From contig DUFB01000086.1 in NCBI GenBank assembly GCA_011192005.1, forward strand, positions 1 through 35,152: a stretch of DNA of 35,152 bases, in the 5' to 3' direction. The translations under genes were made by a program, and so were the position numbers. A model generated the notes under the pieces. That model searched no databases and had not been told where the DNA came from. It worked only from the letters and a program-made list of their open reading frames with translations. The stretch is from Dehalococcoidia bacterium. GTDB lineage: Bacteria > Chloroflexota > Dehalococcoidia > Dehalococcoidales > RBG-16-60-22. Positions 1 to 10,001 of the stretch are shown here, one piece after another; position 1 is the stretch's first letter, and the number at the start of each line of letters is the position of its first letter.

Positions 1-1
1 T

Positions 2-190
2 CAGTCAGAAAACGGGGTTGTTCACAGTATCCAGTTCGAGAAATTTACACTCATCGAGGAATCAATAACAAGAGCAATCAGCTGGGGATCCCTCGGAATC
101 ATTATCGGCGGAACCTTGATTGTATTGTTAACGGTGTTAGCGGTAGTGATTTATCGCCGACGCGATATGCTTCGAGGATATGTCGAATAA
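2..190 (+). CDS. C-terminal fragment of a membrane protein (5' end outside window)
   Basis: Frame 2 is open from base 2 to TAA at 188-190: QSENGVVHSIQFEKFTLIEESITRAISWGSLGIIIGGTLIVLLTVLAVVIYRRRDMLRGYVE. One TM helix followed by a basic tail. Confidence 0.6.
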   Translation, partial: QSENGVVHSIQFEKFTLIEESITRAISWGSLGIIIGGTLIVLLTVLAVVIYRRRDMLRGYVE

Positions 191-200
191 CAGGTAGTTA

Positions 201-497
201 ATGCTAAAGTGGTTCCGGACAACTGAAAACAGACAATTATCAATGCGGCGGCGGCTGAAGTTCACCACTGTTGTACTTATCAGCCAGATGCTGCTCATAG
301 CACTGGCTATTGCCTGGCTTGTCCACATGATTGTCATCGCTGCGTACGGAGCAGTCTACTTCATACAAAGAGACCCGCTTGTACTCTGGATAGAAATCAG
401 CGCTTCATTGATTATAACCCTGTTTGCCGTCTTCGTACTCATTTTACAGATAAAAAGGCTGGGTGAAAGGCGAAGAAACGACAGGGATATGACCTAA
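201..497 (+). CDS. small membrane protein, about 2 TM helices
   Basis: 98-aa ORF just downstream of the previous gene, with two hydrophobic segments and a basic C-terminus. Confidence 0.55.
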   Translation: MLKWFRTTENRQLSMRRRLKFTTVVLISQMLLIALAIAWLVHMIVIAAYGAVYFIQRDPLVLWIEISASLIITLFAVFVLILQIKRLGERRRNDRDMT

Positions 498-563
498 ACT
501 AGCCTCTTGATATGCCCCTTCAGTCTCATCACGAGTTCTGTCCGCCAATAGCCGCATCTCTTT

Positions 564-1367
564 TTACAGGAAGGCGATCGCCAGAATACCTATCAGCACA
601 CAATATATTGCAAAGGGGTATAAACGTCTTTTACGCAGGTAAGCCAGGAGGAACCTGATGGCAGCATATCCGGAAATGGCAGCGGTGAAAAATCCCATGA
701 CCAGGGCGGGGGCTTCGGCGGATACGTTACCAGATTCAAATAATTCTACCAGATTGGCCAATCCAGCTCCGAGAATAATGGGTATTGCCAGGATAAAAGA
801 GAAACGCGCCGCCGCCTCTCGGGAAAGTCCGCAAAAAACCCCGACGGATATGGTGGTACCGCTACGGGATAAGCCCGGCGAAATCGATGCTGCCTGCCCT
901 ATGCCGATGATAAGCCCGTCCCACCAGGTGATATCCGTAAAACCTCGCCGGTACCTGCCCAGAATATCGGCCAGAACCAGCAACAGAGCCGTGGCCAGAA
1001 GAAAGCCGCCGACGGCTCTAGGCTCGGAGAAAAAGGATTCAAAGGTGCTTTCCAGAAACACTCCCGCCAGAACACCGGGTATCGTGCCTACTACTATCCA
1101 CCAGGCTATTCGGGACTCAACCGTTTTCATGGGTTGCCAGCCCCACAGACCCTTCCACCAGGCGACGATAAGAGTGCCCACGTCACGCCAGAAAACCGCT
1201 ATGACGGCTATCAATGTGGCGAGGTGGACGGTAGCATCGAATACAAGAGTCGGGGAGTCCCAACCAAGAGCTGCCGGTAATAACACGAGGTGACCGGAAC
1301 TACTTATCGGCAGGAATTCGGTCAGACCCTGTACTATACCCAGGATGAAAGCCCTGATTAGTGTCAC
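564..1367 (-). CDS. uppP: undecaprenyl-diphosphatase (UppP/BacA family)
   Basis: MTLIRAFILGIVQGLTEFLPISSSGHLVLLP and SPGLSRSGTTISVGVFCGL are characteristic BacA/UppP motifs. Confidence 0.95.
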   Translation of the reverse strand: MTLIRAFILGIVQGLTEFLPISSSGHLVLLPAALGWDSPTLVFDATVHLATLIAVIAVFWRDVGTLIVAWWKGLWGWQPMKTVESRIAWWIVVGTIPGVLAGVFLESTFESFFSEPRAVGGFLLATALLLVLADILGRYRRGFTDITWWDGLIIGIGQAASISPGLSRSGTTISVGVFCGLSREAAARFSFILAIPIILGAGLANLVELFESGNVSAEAPALVMGFFTAAISGYAAIRFLLAYLRKRRLYPFAIYCVLIGILAIAFL

Positions 1368-1499
1368 GAAAGCCTCTTGAAACCAGCGGTGTGCCTAACC
1401 ATTAATGTGAATTGTATCATTTCATCAGGCCAGTAACAAGGTTATCCTCGTTATTCGTGTCTACCGTCCCGGGGGATTTTCAACCTAGTAATATATAAT

Positions 1500-1554
1500 T
1501 TTTACCAAATTCTTACATAATTGTGACTTGCATCTTACGTAAATTGCCTAGTAT
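1500..1554 (+). promoter_or_regulatory. 11-bp-phased direct-repeat array plus -10 (site P1), upstream of the signal peptidase/ABC operon
   Basis: TTTTACCAAAT TCTTACATAAT TGTGACTTGCA TCTTAC, 10 bp, TAGTAT. Repeats at 1500, 1511, 1522, 1533. Confidence 0.6.
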
Positions 1555-1599
1555 ATTAATAATATTCCCAGTACACATGTGAGCGGAGTAGTGCACACT

Positions 1600-2103
1600 A
1601 TGTCAACAAACGCATATTGCGACAGGGATAAGATAATTGAAAAAATCTCCGTCTCACCGATTAACGGTTCCCGCGAAGTTGTGTCCGAAGGGCCTTCCTG
1701 GCGGGCGAAAAGCCGCGGTGAGAGCATGTATCCCCTGATAAAAAACGGAGATACCCTGCTTATCGAGCCAAGGAAAGCCGATGAGCTTCATCCCGGTGAT
1801 ATCGTAATATATCGTGTTCCGTCAGGCAGCTTCATAGCCCACAGATTTATAAAGAGAAACGTCTCCGGCTCATTGTTAACCAATGGTGATAGCATGCGGC
1901 AATACGATAAACTGGTGGCTGAAGAGCAGGTATTCGGAAAGGTTATCCAGATAGAACGCAATAGTAGAATCCTGAAGCTGGAAGGCAGACTGAACGGGCT
2001 TAACACACTACTCATCACATGGCTGGCCCAATACCGTGTGCCGCTGCAGATAACCATAAAAAAAATGCTGGGCAGGATTCAATGGCTTACTGGATTCCGG
2101 TAG
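1600..2103 (+). CDS. S24/S26-family signal peptidase I-like protein
   Basis: SRGESMYPLIKNGDTLLIEPRKADELHPGDIVIYRVPSGSFIAHRFIKR matches the SxSMxP and later catalytic boxes. ORF track starts at 1579; an internal ATG at 1600 is equally possible. Confidence 0.8.
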   Translation: MSTNAYCDRDKIIEKISVSPINGSREVVSEGPSWRAKSRGESMYPLIKNGDTLLIEPRKADELHPGDIVIYRVPSGSFIAHRFIKRNVSGSLLTNGDSMRQYDKLVAEEQVFGKVIQIERNSRILKLEGRLNGLNTLLITWLAQYRVPLQITIKKMLGRIQWLTGFR

Positions 2104-2108
2104 GTGCT

Positions 2109-3122
2109 ATGAACGCAGCGATAAATATCGAAAATTTAACCAAGAGATTTCCCCGGACATCCGGCTACCGCGATCTACTGCCTTTCAGACTCAGGGAGTG
2201 GGTCGAGGCGGTGAAAAACGTCAGCCTGGAGATTAGGGATGGCGAATTTTTCGGTATGCTCGGACCCAACGGTGCGGGAAAGACCACCCTGATAAAAATG
2301 CTGTGCTGCTTGGTACTGCCCAATTCGGGTACAGCCCGGGTGTTCGGACATGATGTCGCCAGAGACGCACAATCCGTAAAAGAAACGGTAGGACTAATCA
2401 GCGCCGAAGAAAGGAGTTTCTACTGGCGTCTTACCGGACGTGAGAACCTCCGGTTTTACGCCTCCCTGTACCATCTCCCCCAAAAACAGGCCAGCGCTCG
2501 CATCAACAAACTGCTGGAGCTCGTTGGTCTTGCCGACGATGGTGACACCAGATTTCAGAACTACTCCACCGGGATGCGTCAGAAACTCGCCATAGCCAGA
2601 GGCCTGCTCAGCGAACCCCGTCTCCTCTTCGTCGATGAACCAACCCGCAGCCTCGACCCCGTCAGTGCCCAGACGGTACGGATTTTCCTCAAGGACAAGA
2701 TAGCCGCCGAGGGGAAAACGGTCGTTCTGGCAACGCATAACCTGAACGAAGCCGAACAGCTCTGCGACCGCCTGGCAATTATGGACCGTGGCCATCTCAA
2801 GGCGGTGGGAACGGTCAGCGAATTACGGACCATATTTCAGACTCAGGAAGAGTGCGTGCTGGAGGTCGGTAATTACTCTGAGTCCATCCTGAACCAGCTG
2901 AGGGCTATAGATGGCGTACTCGACTGCAACCTGACGGAAACGCATGACGGTTTGGTAAAACTGAAGATGGTAATTTCAAATCGTGCGGCGGTATTACCCC
3001 ATATCATGAAGGTGACAGTGAACAGCGGTGCTGATATTATGGACTGCCAGCTGGACCCGCTGCCGCTTGAAGAGATATTCCTGCACGCCCTGCATACTGA
3101 TACGGGCAAGGAGAATGGCTAA
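2109..3122 (+). CDS. ABC transporter ATP-binding protein
   Basis: Walker A GPNGAGKTT, signature YSTGMRQKLAIARGL, Walker B LLFVDEP. Start at 2109 (MNAAINIENLTKRF) avoids the long overlap of the track start at 2019. Confidence 0.92.
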   Translation: MNAAINIENLTKRFPRTSGYRDLLPFRLREWVEAVKNVSLEIRDGEFFGMLGPNGAGKTTLIKMLCCLVLPNSGTARVFGHDVARDAQSVKETVGLISAEERSFYWRLTGRENLRFYASLYHLPQKQASARINKLLELVGLADDGDTRFQNYSTGMRQKLAIARGLLSEPRLLFVDEPTRSLDPVSAQTVRIFLKDKIAAEGKTVVLATHNLNEAEQLCDRLAIMDRGHLKAVGTVSELRTIFQTQEECVLEVGNYSESILNQLRAIDGVLDCNLTETHDGLVKLKMVISNRAAVLPHIMKVTVNSGADIMDCQLDPLPLEEIFLHALHTDTGKENG

Positions 3123-3926
3123 ATGTCTGTTGCGGGCGCTTTTATCAAGCGCGATTTTTCCCAGGCAATAAGTTACCGCTTCTCCTTTATGCTGCAAATC
3201 GGCGGTGTCTTCTTCAGCGTGGCCATCTTCTATTTCCTGTCAGAGCTTTTCGGAGGGGCTATCGCGCCGCAGCTTGAGGCCTACGGTGGCAATTACTTCT
3301 CTTTCGTCCTTATCGGGCTGGCCTTTACCGGGTTTTTGGGACTCTCACTTTCCAGCTTTGCTACAAGCATCCGTGAGGGACAGGTAATGGGTACTCTGGA
3401 AATAATGCTCCTCAGCCCCACCCGTCTCAGCACCATCCTTATTTGCTCATCATTGTGGGGATATGTGATGATGATATTCCGGGTGGTGCTGTACCTGGTA
3501 GTCGGAGCATTTATTTTCGGGGCTGACCTGGGTGGTGCCAACATCGGTGGAGCATTACTGATAATGCTTCTTTCTATAGCCAGCTTTACCGGATTCGGGG
3601 TCCTTTCTGCAGCACTGGTGCTTATCGTGAAAAAAGGCGACCCGGTGGCGATAATGCTCAACGGTGCATCCAGTCTGCTGGCAGGAGTGTTCTATCCGGT
3701 AGCCGTACTCCCCGACTGGCTGGAGCCAGTCTCCAAGGTCTTGCCCCTGACCTACGCTCTGGATTCCATGAGACTGGCCATGTTGCAGGGAAAATCTATA
3801 TACGAGCTCCGGTATGACATCCTGGTGCTTTTGGCTTTTACCCTTGTCCTGACACCCCTGTCTTTCCTTGTATTCAGGAGAGCTCTGAAGAAAGCCAAGA
3901 TGGAAGGAAGCCTGATACAATACTAA
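3123..3926 (+). CDS. ABC-2 type permease
   Basis: Six hydrophobic segments and the ABC-2 C-terminal pattern (FYPVAVLPDWLEPVSKVLPLTYALDSMR). Adjacent to the ATPase. Confidence 0.88.
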   Translation: MSVAGAFIKRDFSQAISYRFSFMLQIGGVFFSVAIFYFLSELFGGAIAPQLEAYGGNYFSFVLIGLAFTGFLGLSLSSFATSIREGQVMGTLEIMLLSPTRLSTILICSSLWGYVMMIFRVVLYLVVGAFIFGADLGGANIGGALLIMLLSIASFTGFGVLSAALVLIVKKGDPVAIMLNGASSLLAGVFYPVAVLPDWLEPVSKVLPLTYALDSMRLAMLQGKSIYELRYDILVLLAFTLVLTPLSFLVFRRALKKAKMEGSLIQY

Positions 3927-3952
3927 ACCAGCTAGAATAATTCAAGAGTGAA

Positions 3953-5170
3953 ATGCTACAACAAACAATGATACATAGCCAGATAGAGAATAAAGAAGAG
4001 TTTAAAAACAGGCGTTTTGTAACCGGTAAACGAGCCGCCAGGGAAATATTGCTCCTCGGTACTACTACTAGCTTATCGCCTGATAATTTAAAACGGCTGT
4101 CAAAGATTCTGGCGGGGAATGTAAACTGGGAATACCTGCTTGATCTGGCCAAATACCATGGGGTTGCTCCCCTGCTGGCACACAATCTTACCAGGTTTAA
4201 CCTCACTGACAAAGTGCCTGAAATATACGCAGAACGACTTAACCGTATCTATTCCGATAACATACATAGAAGTATTTTCCTTTCCGATGAACTTACTAGA
4301 ATCCTCTCAATATTCAATCAGAACGATATAGATGTTATCACCCTGAAGGGTACCGTTCTCGGCGAGCAACTTTATGTCAATCCAGGATTACGCACTACCA
4401 ATGACATAGATGTTCTGGTACAACCGGATAAAGTAATTCAAGCCAGCTCTCTTCTGGAAGGAATGGACTATACAAGGTACATAATGCCGAAAAAACCACT
4501 GCATCCTTTTCACCGGATATATATCAAGAAGGCAAGATTTCCGTTTATCGTGGAACTTCACTGGGATTTGCACGACCCCAAATTAGAAGTGGTCAAGCGG
4601 GAGGAAATCTGGCGTCGGGCCAGGCAATACCAGTACCAGGGAGGCAACACGATGGTACCTTCACCCGAAGATACCCTGTTATACATAGCCACAAAACTGC
4701 TGGTACACGACGAAAAGCATTTCAAACACCTTGTAGACATTAATGAGATAATCAGGAAGTACCGGAACAACCTTGACTGGGATTACATCGTCAGGACGGA
4801 GAAGTCTCTGGGAATCACCGCCATAATCTACTACGCCCTAAAATGGGCTCAAGAGCTACTGGAAGCACCGGTACCCGAATCAGTCATGAAGGCGCTGAAA
4901 CCGTCATTAACACGACGTTGTCTGATCAGCTGGCTGACCTATCACAGAATTCTGATATCACCGGAGGGCTGGACTAAAATAAACAACGAGATAAAGACTC
5001 TGGCGTACAGCCTGATGATGGGCAAGCGACGACAGGCCTTTGTCGTAATGGCGCAGTACCGGGGGTATGATAAAAGAGCAATATGGCTGAGGACACTAGC
5101 CTGGATACCGCTTGTACTTGGGGCAACCATATGGATAAATTTTCTGAATTTGTACGCTGGAAAATCATGA
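3953..5170 (+). CDS. nucleotidyltransferase family protein (PF14907-like)
   Basis: VITLKGTVLGEQLYVNPGLRTTNDIDVLV, typical of this nucleotidyltransferase fold. Co-directional with the ABC operon. Confidence 0.75.
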   Translation: MLQQTMIHSQIENKEEFKNRRFVTGKRAAREILLLGTTTSLSPDNLKRLSKILAGNVNWEYLLDLAKYHGVAPLLAHNLTRFNLTDKVPEIYAERLNRIYSDNIHRSIFLSDELTRILSIFNQNDIDVITLKGTVLGEQLYVNPGLRTTNDIDVLVQPDKVIQASSLLEGMDYTRYIMPKKPLHPFHRIYIKKARFPFIVELHWDLHDPKLEVVKREEIWRRARQYQYQGGNTMVPSPEDTLLYIATKLLVHDEKHFKHLVDINEIIRKYRNNLDWDYIVRTEKSLGITAIIYYALKWAQELLEAPVPESVMKALKPSLTRRCLISWLTYHRILISPEGWTKINNEIKTLAYSLMMGKRRQAFVVMAQYRGYDKRAIWLRTLAWIPLVLGATIWINFLNLYAGKS

Positions 5171-5271
5171 GATAAAGTAGTATTGTACCCTCATAATCGA
5201 CTGGCTAATTTAATATAAGTAGTTCAAAATAAAGCTTAATCAAAAATGGTGTAATATTTCTGAAGGATAGC

Positions 5272-6303
5272 ATGAATATACGGATTTTCTTTTTATGGCT
5301 GCTAGACATCCTGGGAATAAATGCTTTGTTGAGCAGACTGAATCGCAGAAAAGTACTCATTCTCTGGTACCATGGTATTTGCGATGACAGCTTTACTCAA
5401 TTAAAGGGTTATGACGACAGGTTCATTACCAGATCATCCTTTATGAAACAAATGGAATATCTTAAAAATAAAAGTTATAACCTCATAACCATGACTGAAT
5501 TAATAAATACCATCAAGAATAACGGAGAGTTTAATAAAAATGTTGTCCTTACCTTTGACGACGGCCTGAAGAATGTTATAAAAAATGCCTACCCCATCAT
5601 GCAGGAATACAACGCCAAGGGTTGTCTTTACGTGGTCTCCGATAATACAGGAATGGATACGCTAATCTGGTCAGACCATGTGGAAACGTTAATAAATAGT
5701 CAAAAGCCGGGAGAGTTCCTGTTCTTCTTCAAAGGTAAGAAATATACTTATATTTTATCTGACATGAAATCCTACGAATATGCGATAAAAGACATTAAAA
5801 AGAAACTCCGCAGTATTACAAACAAAGAAATGCAGGAACACCTCAAACAATTTACTCAAGTCGAGAAAGAAAATCTTCCCGAAGAGTATACTCTTGCCAG
5901 CTGGGACGAACTAAAAGAACTCGACGCCGAAATACTTGAAATCGGAAGTCATACCCGAACTCATCCCAACTGTGCCAATCTAACTGATGATGTTGAGCTT
6001 GAAAATGAAATACTTCATTCAAAAGAGGAGATTGAGAATATAATCGGCCGAAAAGTCGAGCATTTTTGCTATCCCGCAGGTTCCTATAACCGGCGCGTCC
6101 TCGATGAAGTAAAAGCCTCAGGCTATCAATCAGCAGTAACTATTGAATATGGTTTTATTGATAAGCATGCAGATTTATACCGACTAAAACGGGTTGAAGC
6201 GCTTGCGTCACTGCCGATCTTTAAATCACGAGTTTCGGGAGCTTACGGAATTCTCAGGGCTTTCAGTCAAATTTTTCGCAGGCGTTCATTCCGGATAGAA
6301 TAA
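5272..6303 (+). CDS. polysaccharide deacetylase (NodB homology)
   Basis: VVLTFDDGLKNV, IGSHTRTHPN and HFCYPAGSYN NodB motifs. Confidence 0.9.
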   Translation: MNIRIFFLWLLDILGINALLSRLNRRKVLILWYHGICDDSFTQLKGYDDRFITRSSFMKQMEYLKNKSYNLITMTELINTIKNNGEFNKNVVLTFDDGLKNVIKNAYPIMQEYNAKGCLYVVSDNTGMDTLIWSDHVETLINSQKPGEFLFFFKGKKYTYILSDMKSYEYAIKDIKKKLRSITNKEMQEHLKQFTQVEKENLPEEYTLASWDELKELDAEILEIGSHTRTHPNCANLTDDVELENEILHSKEEIENIIGRKVEHFCYPAGSYNRRVLDEVKASGYQSAVTIEYGFIDKHADLYRLKRVEALASLPIFKSRVSGAYGILRAFSQIFRRRSFRIE

Positions 6304-6371
6304 ATAGATGACCTATCATGGTCACGTGTTTTTAGAAGTAATAAATTAATGAGAAACGAGGGGCTATCAAT

Positions 6372-7646
6372 ATGAAAACAAACCTGGAAAAATCAGTGGT
6401 CTGCATCATCGGGTTGGGGTACGTGGGCCTGCCCCTAGCCGAAGCTTTTGCCAAAAGACTGCAAGTAATCGGCTACGATATTAACAGTAAAAGAATAGCC
6501 GGGTTAAGTAAGAGCCATGCCATCAATAACCTCACATTTACCGATAAACCTGCAATGATAGCCCAGGCTGACTTTATCATTATCTGCGTACCGACACCGG
6601 TGACACAGTCCAAAGAGCCTGACCTCAGCCTCGTTGAGAGTGCGGCTACTACCACCGGTAAGAACCTGAAAAGAGGCAGCATTGTTATCCTGGAATCGAC
6701 GGTATATCCCGGCGTGACCGAGGAGATCGTCAGACCGATTCTGGAAAAAGAATCTGGGCTCACATGCGGTGAGGATTTCAAGATTGCCTATGCCCCCGAA
6801 AGAGTCAATCCCGGCGACAAAGAGCATACCATCGATAAGATAGTTAAAGTTGTCTCAGGAATGGACGAGGAAACAGCCGAAATAGTGGAAAAACTTTACA
6901 GCGTCATATTCCCCAACGTATATAAAGCCAGGGATATTAAGACAGCCGAAGCCGCCAAGGTTATAGAAAATATCCAGCGCGATTTGAACATAGCGTTGAT
7001 GAACGAACTATCAGTCATCTTTGATAAGCTTAACATCGATACTAAAGACGTACTGGATGCAGCATCTACCAAATGGAATTTCCACCGCTACTCCCCCGGT
7101 CTCGTTGGCGGGCACTGCATCCCGGTTGACCCCTATTACCTGGTCCATAGAGCCAAGCAATACGGCTATAACGCGCAGGTGATTCTGGCAGGCAGAGCTA
7201 TCAACGATTCCATGGGCAAGCACGTTGCCGAGATAACCATAAAAGCCCTTAATGAAGTCGGTAAAGTTATCAAGGGCTCCAGGATTCTCATCATGGGCCT
7301 TACTTATAAAGAGAATGTACCTGATACCCGGGAAACACCCGTCAAGCAGGTAATTAAGGAACTCAGGGGATACGGTATTACGGTCTTCGGCTATGACCCC
7401 ATGCTGGATATGGCCGAAGCCGAAGAGGAATATGGTATAAAAATCCTTGATAACATGGACCAGGAAACCGGTTTCGATGGGATCATCGTGGCAGTGGCGC
7501 ATGACATTTTCATGGAATCCGGGCTAACGATAAACATCGACAAACTGGTCAAGGTAACTGGCGAAAGACCGGTATTGGTGGACGTGAAAAGATGTGTCGA
7601 CGCCACCGAAGCGCGTAAAAAAGGCTTTTACTACCGTACACTGTAA
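6372..7646 (+). CDS. UDP-N-acetyl-hexosamine 6-dehydrogenase (TviB/WbpA-like)
   Basis: IIGLGYVGLPLAEAFAKR; AYAPERVNPGD; LVGGHCIPVDPYYL. Confidence 0.9.
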   Translation: MKTNLEKSVVCIIGLGYVGLPLAEAFAKRLQVIGYDINSKRIAGLSKSHAINNLTFTDKPAMIAQADFIIICVPTPVTQSKEPDLSLVESAATTTGKNLKRGSIVILESTVYPGVTEEIVRPILEKESGLTCGEDFKIAYAPERVNPGDKEHTIDKIVKVVSGMDEETAEIVEKLYSVIFPNVYKARDIKTAEAAKVIENIQRDLNIALMNELSVIFDKLNIDTKDVLDAASTKWNFHRYSPGLVGGHCIPVDPYYLVHRAKQYGYNAQVILAGRAINDSMGKHVAEITIKALNEVGKVIKGSRILIMGLTYKENVPDTRETPVKQVIKELRGYGITVFGYDPMLDMAEAEEEYGIKILDNMDQETGFDGIIVAVAHDIFMESGLTINIDKLVKVTGERPVLVDVKRCVDATEARKKGFYYRTL

Positions 7647-8464
7647 TGATTAAGCGATTCGCCGTAAAACGTATAGCCCTGTGCCTGACTTTTTTCCTTA
7701 TTATACTCGGGGTTATTTTCATCCTTCTCGATATACTTGATATCGCCGAGGACTTCCGGCTGCACTGGTCCACAGCGGTTATCAACACCATATTCATCAG
7801 TGTCGTTGCCGTGTTCATCATTTATTTCGCCACCAAGAATTACCTCCGTTCCAGTTCTCCGGAGACACTGGCCCTCGGGGGAGGCGCGCTGGCTTTCGGA
7901 TTCGCTATTATCCTTTACGGGTGGCTGCCGAATTCCGACCTGAATACACGCTACACCGAATACGATAGCGGTGTGTTTATAGCCTCGGCGATATACCTGA
8001 CAGGGGCTATTTTAAGTATAAATAGCCAAAACACTCCTATCCAGAAAATAGGGTTGAATATACTGAGTATCACTGCAATCTACATCGGTATTGTATTGAT
8101 TATCAGCATCCTTACCTGGCTGGCTTACAAGGACATTATAACGTTCCTCACGCATACATTTTCAGTACATTTCTCTGCCAGGGACATCGTGCAGGGAATA
8201 GCGGCTGTTTTCTGCGTGAGCGCGGCGTTGATTTACCTTAAGAAATACCGCGAGTTACGGCATGATATATATTTCTGGTATTCTCTGGGTTTGATACTCT
8301 TCGCGGCGGGAGTCATCTTCATATCCCGAGGACCGCTGGAGGGTCGGATTGCCTGGCTGGGAAGAGCAGCGGAGTATGTCAGCTATTTCTACTTTCTCAT
8401 AGCCTCACTGAGCGCCTGTAAGCAGTCGGGTGAAAAGAGAATAGCGAATAACAAGGATATCTAA
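7646..8464 (+). CDS. multi-TM protein resembling a stand-alone MASE3-type sensory membrane domain
   Basis: About 8 hydrophobic segments. C-terminal LGRAAEYVSYFYFLIASLSACKQ resembles the last helix of membrane sensor domains normally fused to PAS/HK, but the ORF stops there. Confidence 0.5.
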   Translation: MIKRFAVKRIALCLTFFLIILGVIFILLDILDIAEDFRLHWSTAVINTIFISVVAVFIIYFATKNYLRSSSPETLALGGGALAFGFAIILYGWLPNSDLNTRYTEYDSGVFIASAIYLTGAILSINSQNTPIQKIGLNILSITAIYIGIVLIISILTWLAYKDIITFLTHTFSVHFSARDIVQGIAAVFCVSAALIYLKKYRELRHDIYFWYSLGLILFAAGVIFISRGPLEGRIAWLGRAAEYVSYFYFLIASLSACKQSGEKRIANNKDI

Positions 8465-8486
8465 ATAGTCCTGCTATGGTATTCCG

Positions 8487-9740
8487 TCAATTCACCAGGT
8501 CCGAAGCCAGATACAGATAGTCCCTGAGCAGGCGGGGCATGAGGTATTTCCCCCTCACGGACTCTTTTCCAGCCCTGCCCATGCTTTCGGCAACGTCAGG
8601 GTTCCTCAGCAAGGTCACAATCCGCTCGGCGCAGTCAGAAGGATTATCTACCAGAAAACCGGTTTCGCCATCGCGAATCTGGTGTCTGATACCACCGCAG
8701 TTACCACCGATTAGAGGCCTCTCTTTCCACATGGCCTCCGCCACCGTCAGACCGAAGCCCTCACGAATGGACTTCTGAAGGACAACATCCGAGCCGGACT
8801 GAAAAGCGTTCACTTCCCTGTCGCCGATAAGCTGCGGGTCGGAAAAGATATGGATATCGGAATCGTCTCTGCAATAACCCTGAAGATTTTTTAGAATTTC
8901 ACAAGCATCAAAATCGTCTTTGGCTGTCATGGCACCGACAAAGGCAAGCTGAAGACCGGGTACCTCTTTTTTCGCCAGCCTGTAGGCGTCAGCCACGCCC
9001 CACGGGTCTTTCCACTTATCGAAGCGTGATACCTGCGATATAATCGGGCGATCGTGATCCATACCCAGCCCGGCCATTATCTGCCTTGCCTGTGAATACG
9101 TCATCTGACGGTGCTTGGGCTGCAAGGGGTCGATTGCCGGCGGAATAACGACCACTTCGGTGGGATTGTTGCCGTTGGGGAAATACTCGGGCATACTGGC
9201 TATTATCCTCTTATATTTGGTCATATAAGGGAAAAGCATCTGTCGGACTTCTTCATTGGGCCGGGTGGTATCAACATGGCAAATCCAGACGCCGATATCC
9301 GAATTCATATACGCCAACATGGGTAGAACCTGGGCATCGTGGATAAACCACAGGTCGGCAGTAACTCCCATTGATTTCAAAGAATTGACCGCTTTCTCGT
9401 TTTGCGCCTGGTAACAGGTAAAATCCGCAGCACTGGGTACGGAACTGCCTCCCTGGAGACTGTGATGTAGAGTTTTACTGATGCTGAAGAAGGAATCATC
9501 AGGCAACATGGCATACCACTCGGTTTGAAGGCCGACGTCCCGCATGAGTGGCACCAGCGATTTCAGTATCTCCGCTACTCCGCCACCCTGTGCCGTAGCA
9601 TTAATGTGGATTACGCGCAGTCCCCGCAGCTTTTCGGCAACCTCAGTTACATCTGAAAGTATACCCTCAGGTACAATACCGTGATATCCATTGAGTCTGG
9701 CTGCCCTGGTAGAGACTAACTGCATGTAATTCTCCTCCAT
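8487..9740 (-). CDS. GT4 glycosyltransferase, trehalose synthase (TreT)-like
   Basis: GLRVIHINATAQGGGVAEILKSLVPLMRDVGL...WYAM, WICHVDTTRPN, VSRFDKWKDPWGVADAYRL, SIREGFGLTVAEAMWKERPLIG. Confidence 0.85.
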   Translation of the reverse strand: MEENYMQLVSTRAARLNGYHGIVPEGILSDVTEVAEKLRGLRVIHINATAQGGGVAEILKSLVPLMRDVGLQTEWYAMLPDDSFFSISKTLHHSLQGGSSVPSAADFTCYQAQNEKAVNSLKSMGVTADLWFIHDAQVLPMLAYMNSDIGVWICHVDTTRPNEEVRQMLFPYMTKYKRIIASMPEYFPNGNNPTEVVVIPPAIDPLQPKHRQMTYSQARQIMAGLGMDHDRPIISQVSRFDKWKDPWGVADAYRLAKKEVPGLQLAFVGAMTAKDDFDACEILKNLQGYCRDDSDIHIFSDPQLIGDREVNAFQSGSDVVLQKSIREGFGLTVAEAMWKERPLIGGNCGGIRHQIRDGETGFLVDNPSDCAERIVTLLRNPDVAESMGRAGKESVRGKYLMPRLLRDYLYLASDLVN

Positions 9741-9894
9741 ACCGGTAATGATAGCCTAGCCACGGGTATACCTAAGTACAATCTAGATAATCTAACTTAC
9801 AACGGCATAACACAAAGGTGATTAATTCTCACAAAAACAGCACAATGGCAACCCGGATAATATCCATGCTGGTTTTGTGTTTTACCAACAGCTC

Positions 9895-9949
9895 TACTTT
9901 AACGGCTGCAGGTAAGAAGACGGTAGGACAAAGGTAGAATTTGATTAGA
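9895..9949 (-). promoter_or_regulatory. 11-bp-phased direct-repeat array (site P2), upstream of the TreT-like gene
   Basis: Minus strand: TCTAATCAAAT TCTACCTTTGT CCTACCGTCTT CTTACC, 10 bp, AAAGTA. The -10 match is weak. Plus-strand hexamer starts 9944, 9933, 9922, 9911. Confidence 0.5.
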
Positions 9950-10001
9950 TTTGAAGGTTAGCGATAAATATTTGAATGCGCTGTGATACGTGAGGGGAGG
10001 T

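Noticed and set aside
658-1293. 211-aa ORF on + strand
   Set aside because: Lies antisense inside the clear uppP gene, with low-complexity Arg/Pro/Ala composition. A shadow ORF.
2394-2795. 133-aa ORF on - strand
   Set aside because: Antisense to conserved ABC ATPase motifs; shadow ORF.
7011-7502. 163-aa ORF on - strand
   Set aside because: Antisense to the conserved nucleotide-sugar dehydrogenase; shadow ORF.
9782-9796. TCTAGA/TCTAAC pair near 9782 and 9791
   Set aside because: Spacing is 9 bp, not 11, so it does not fit the phased-repeat pattern.
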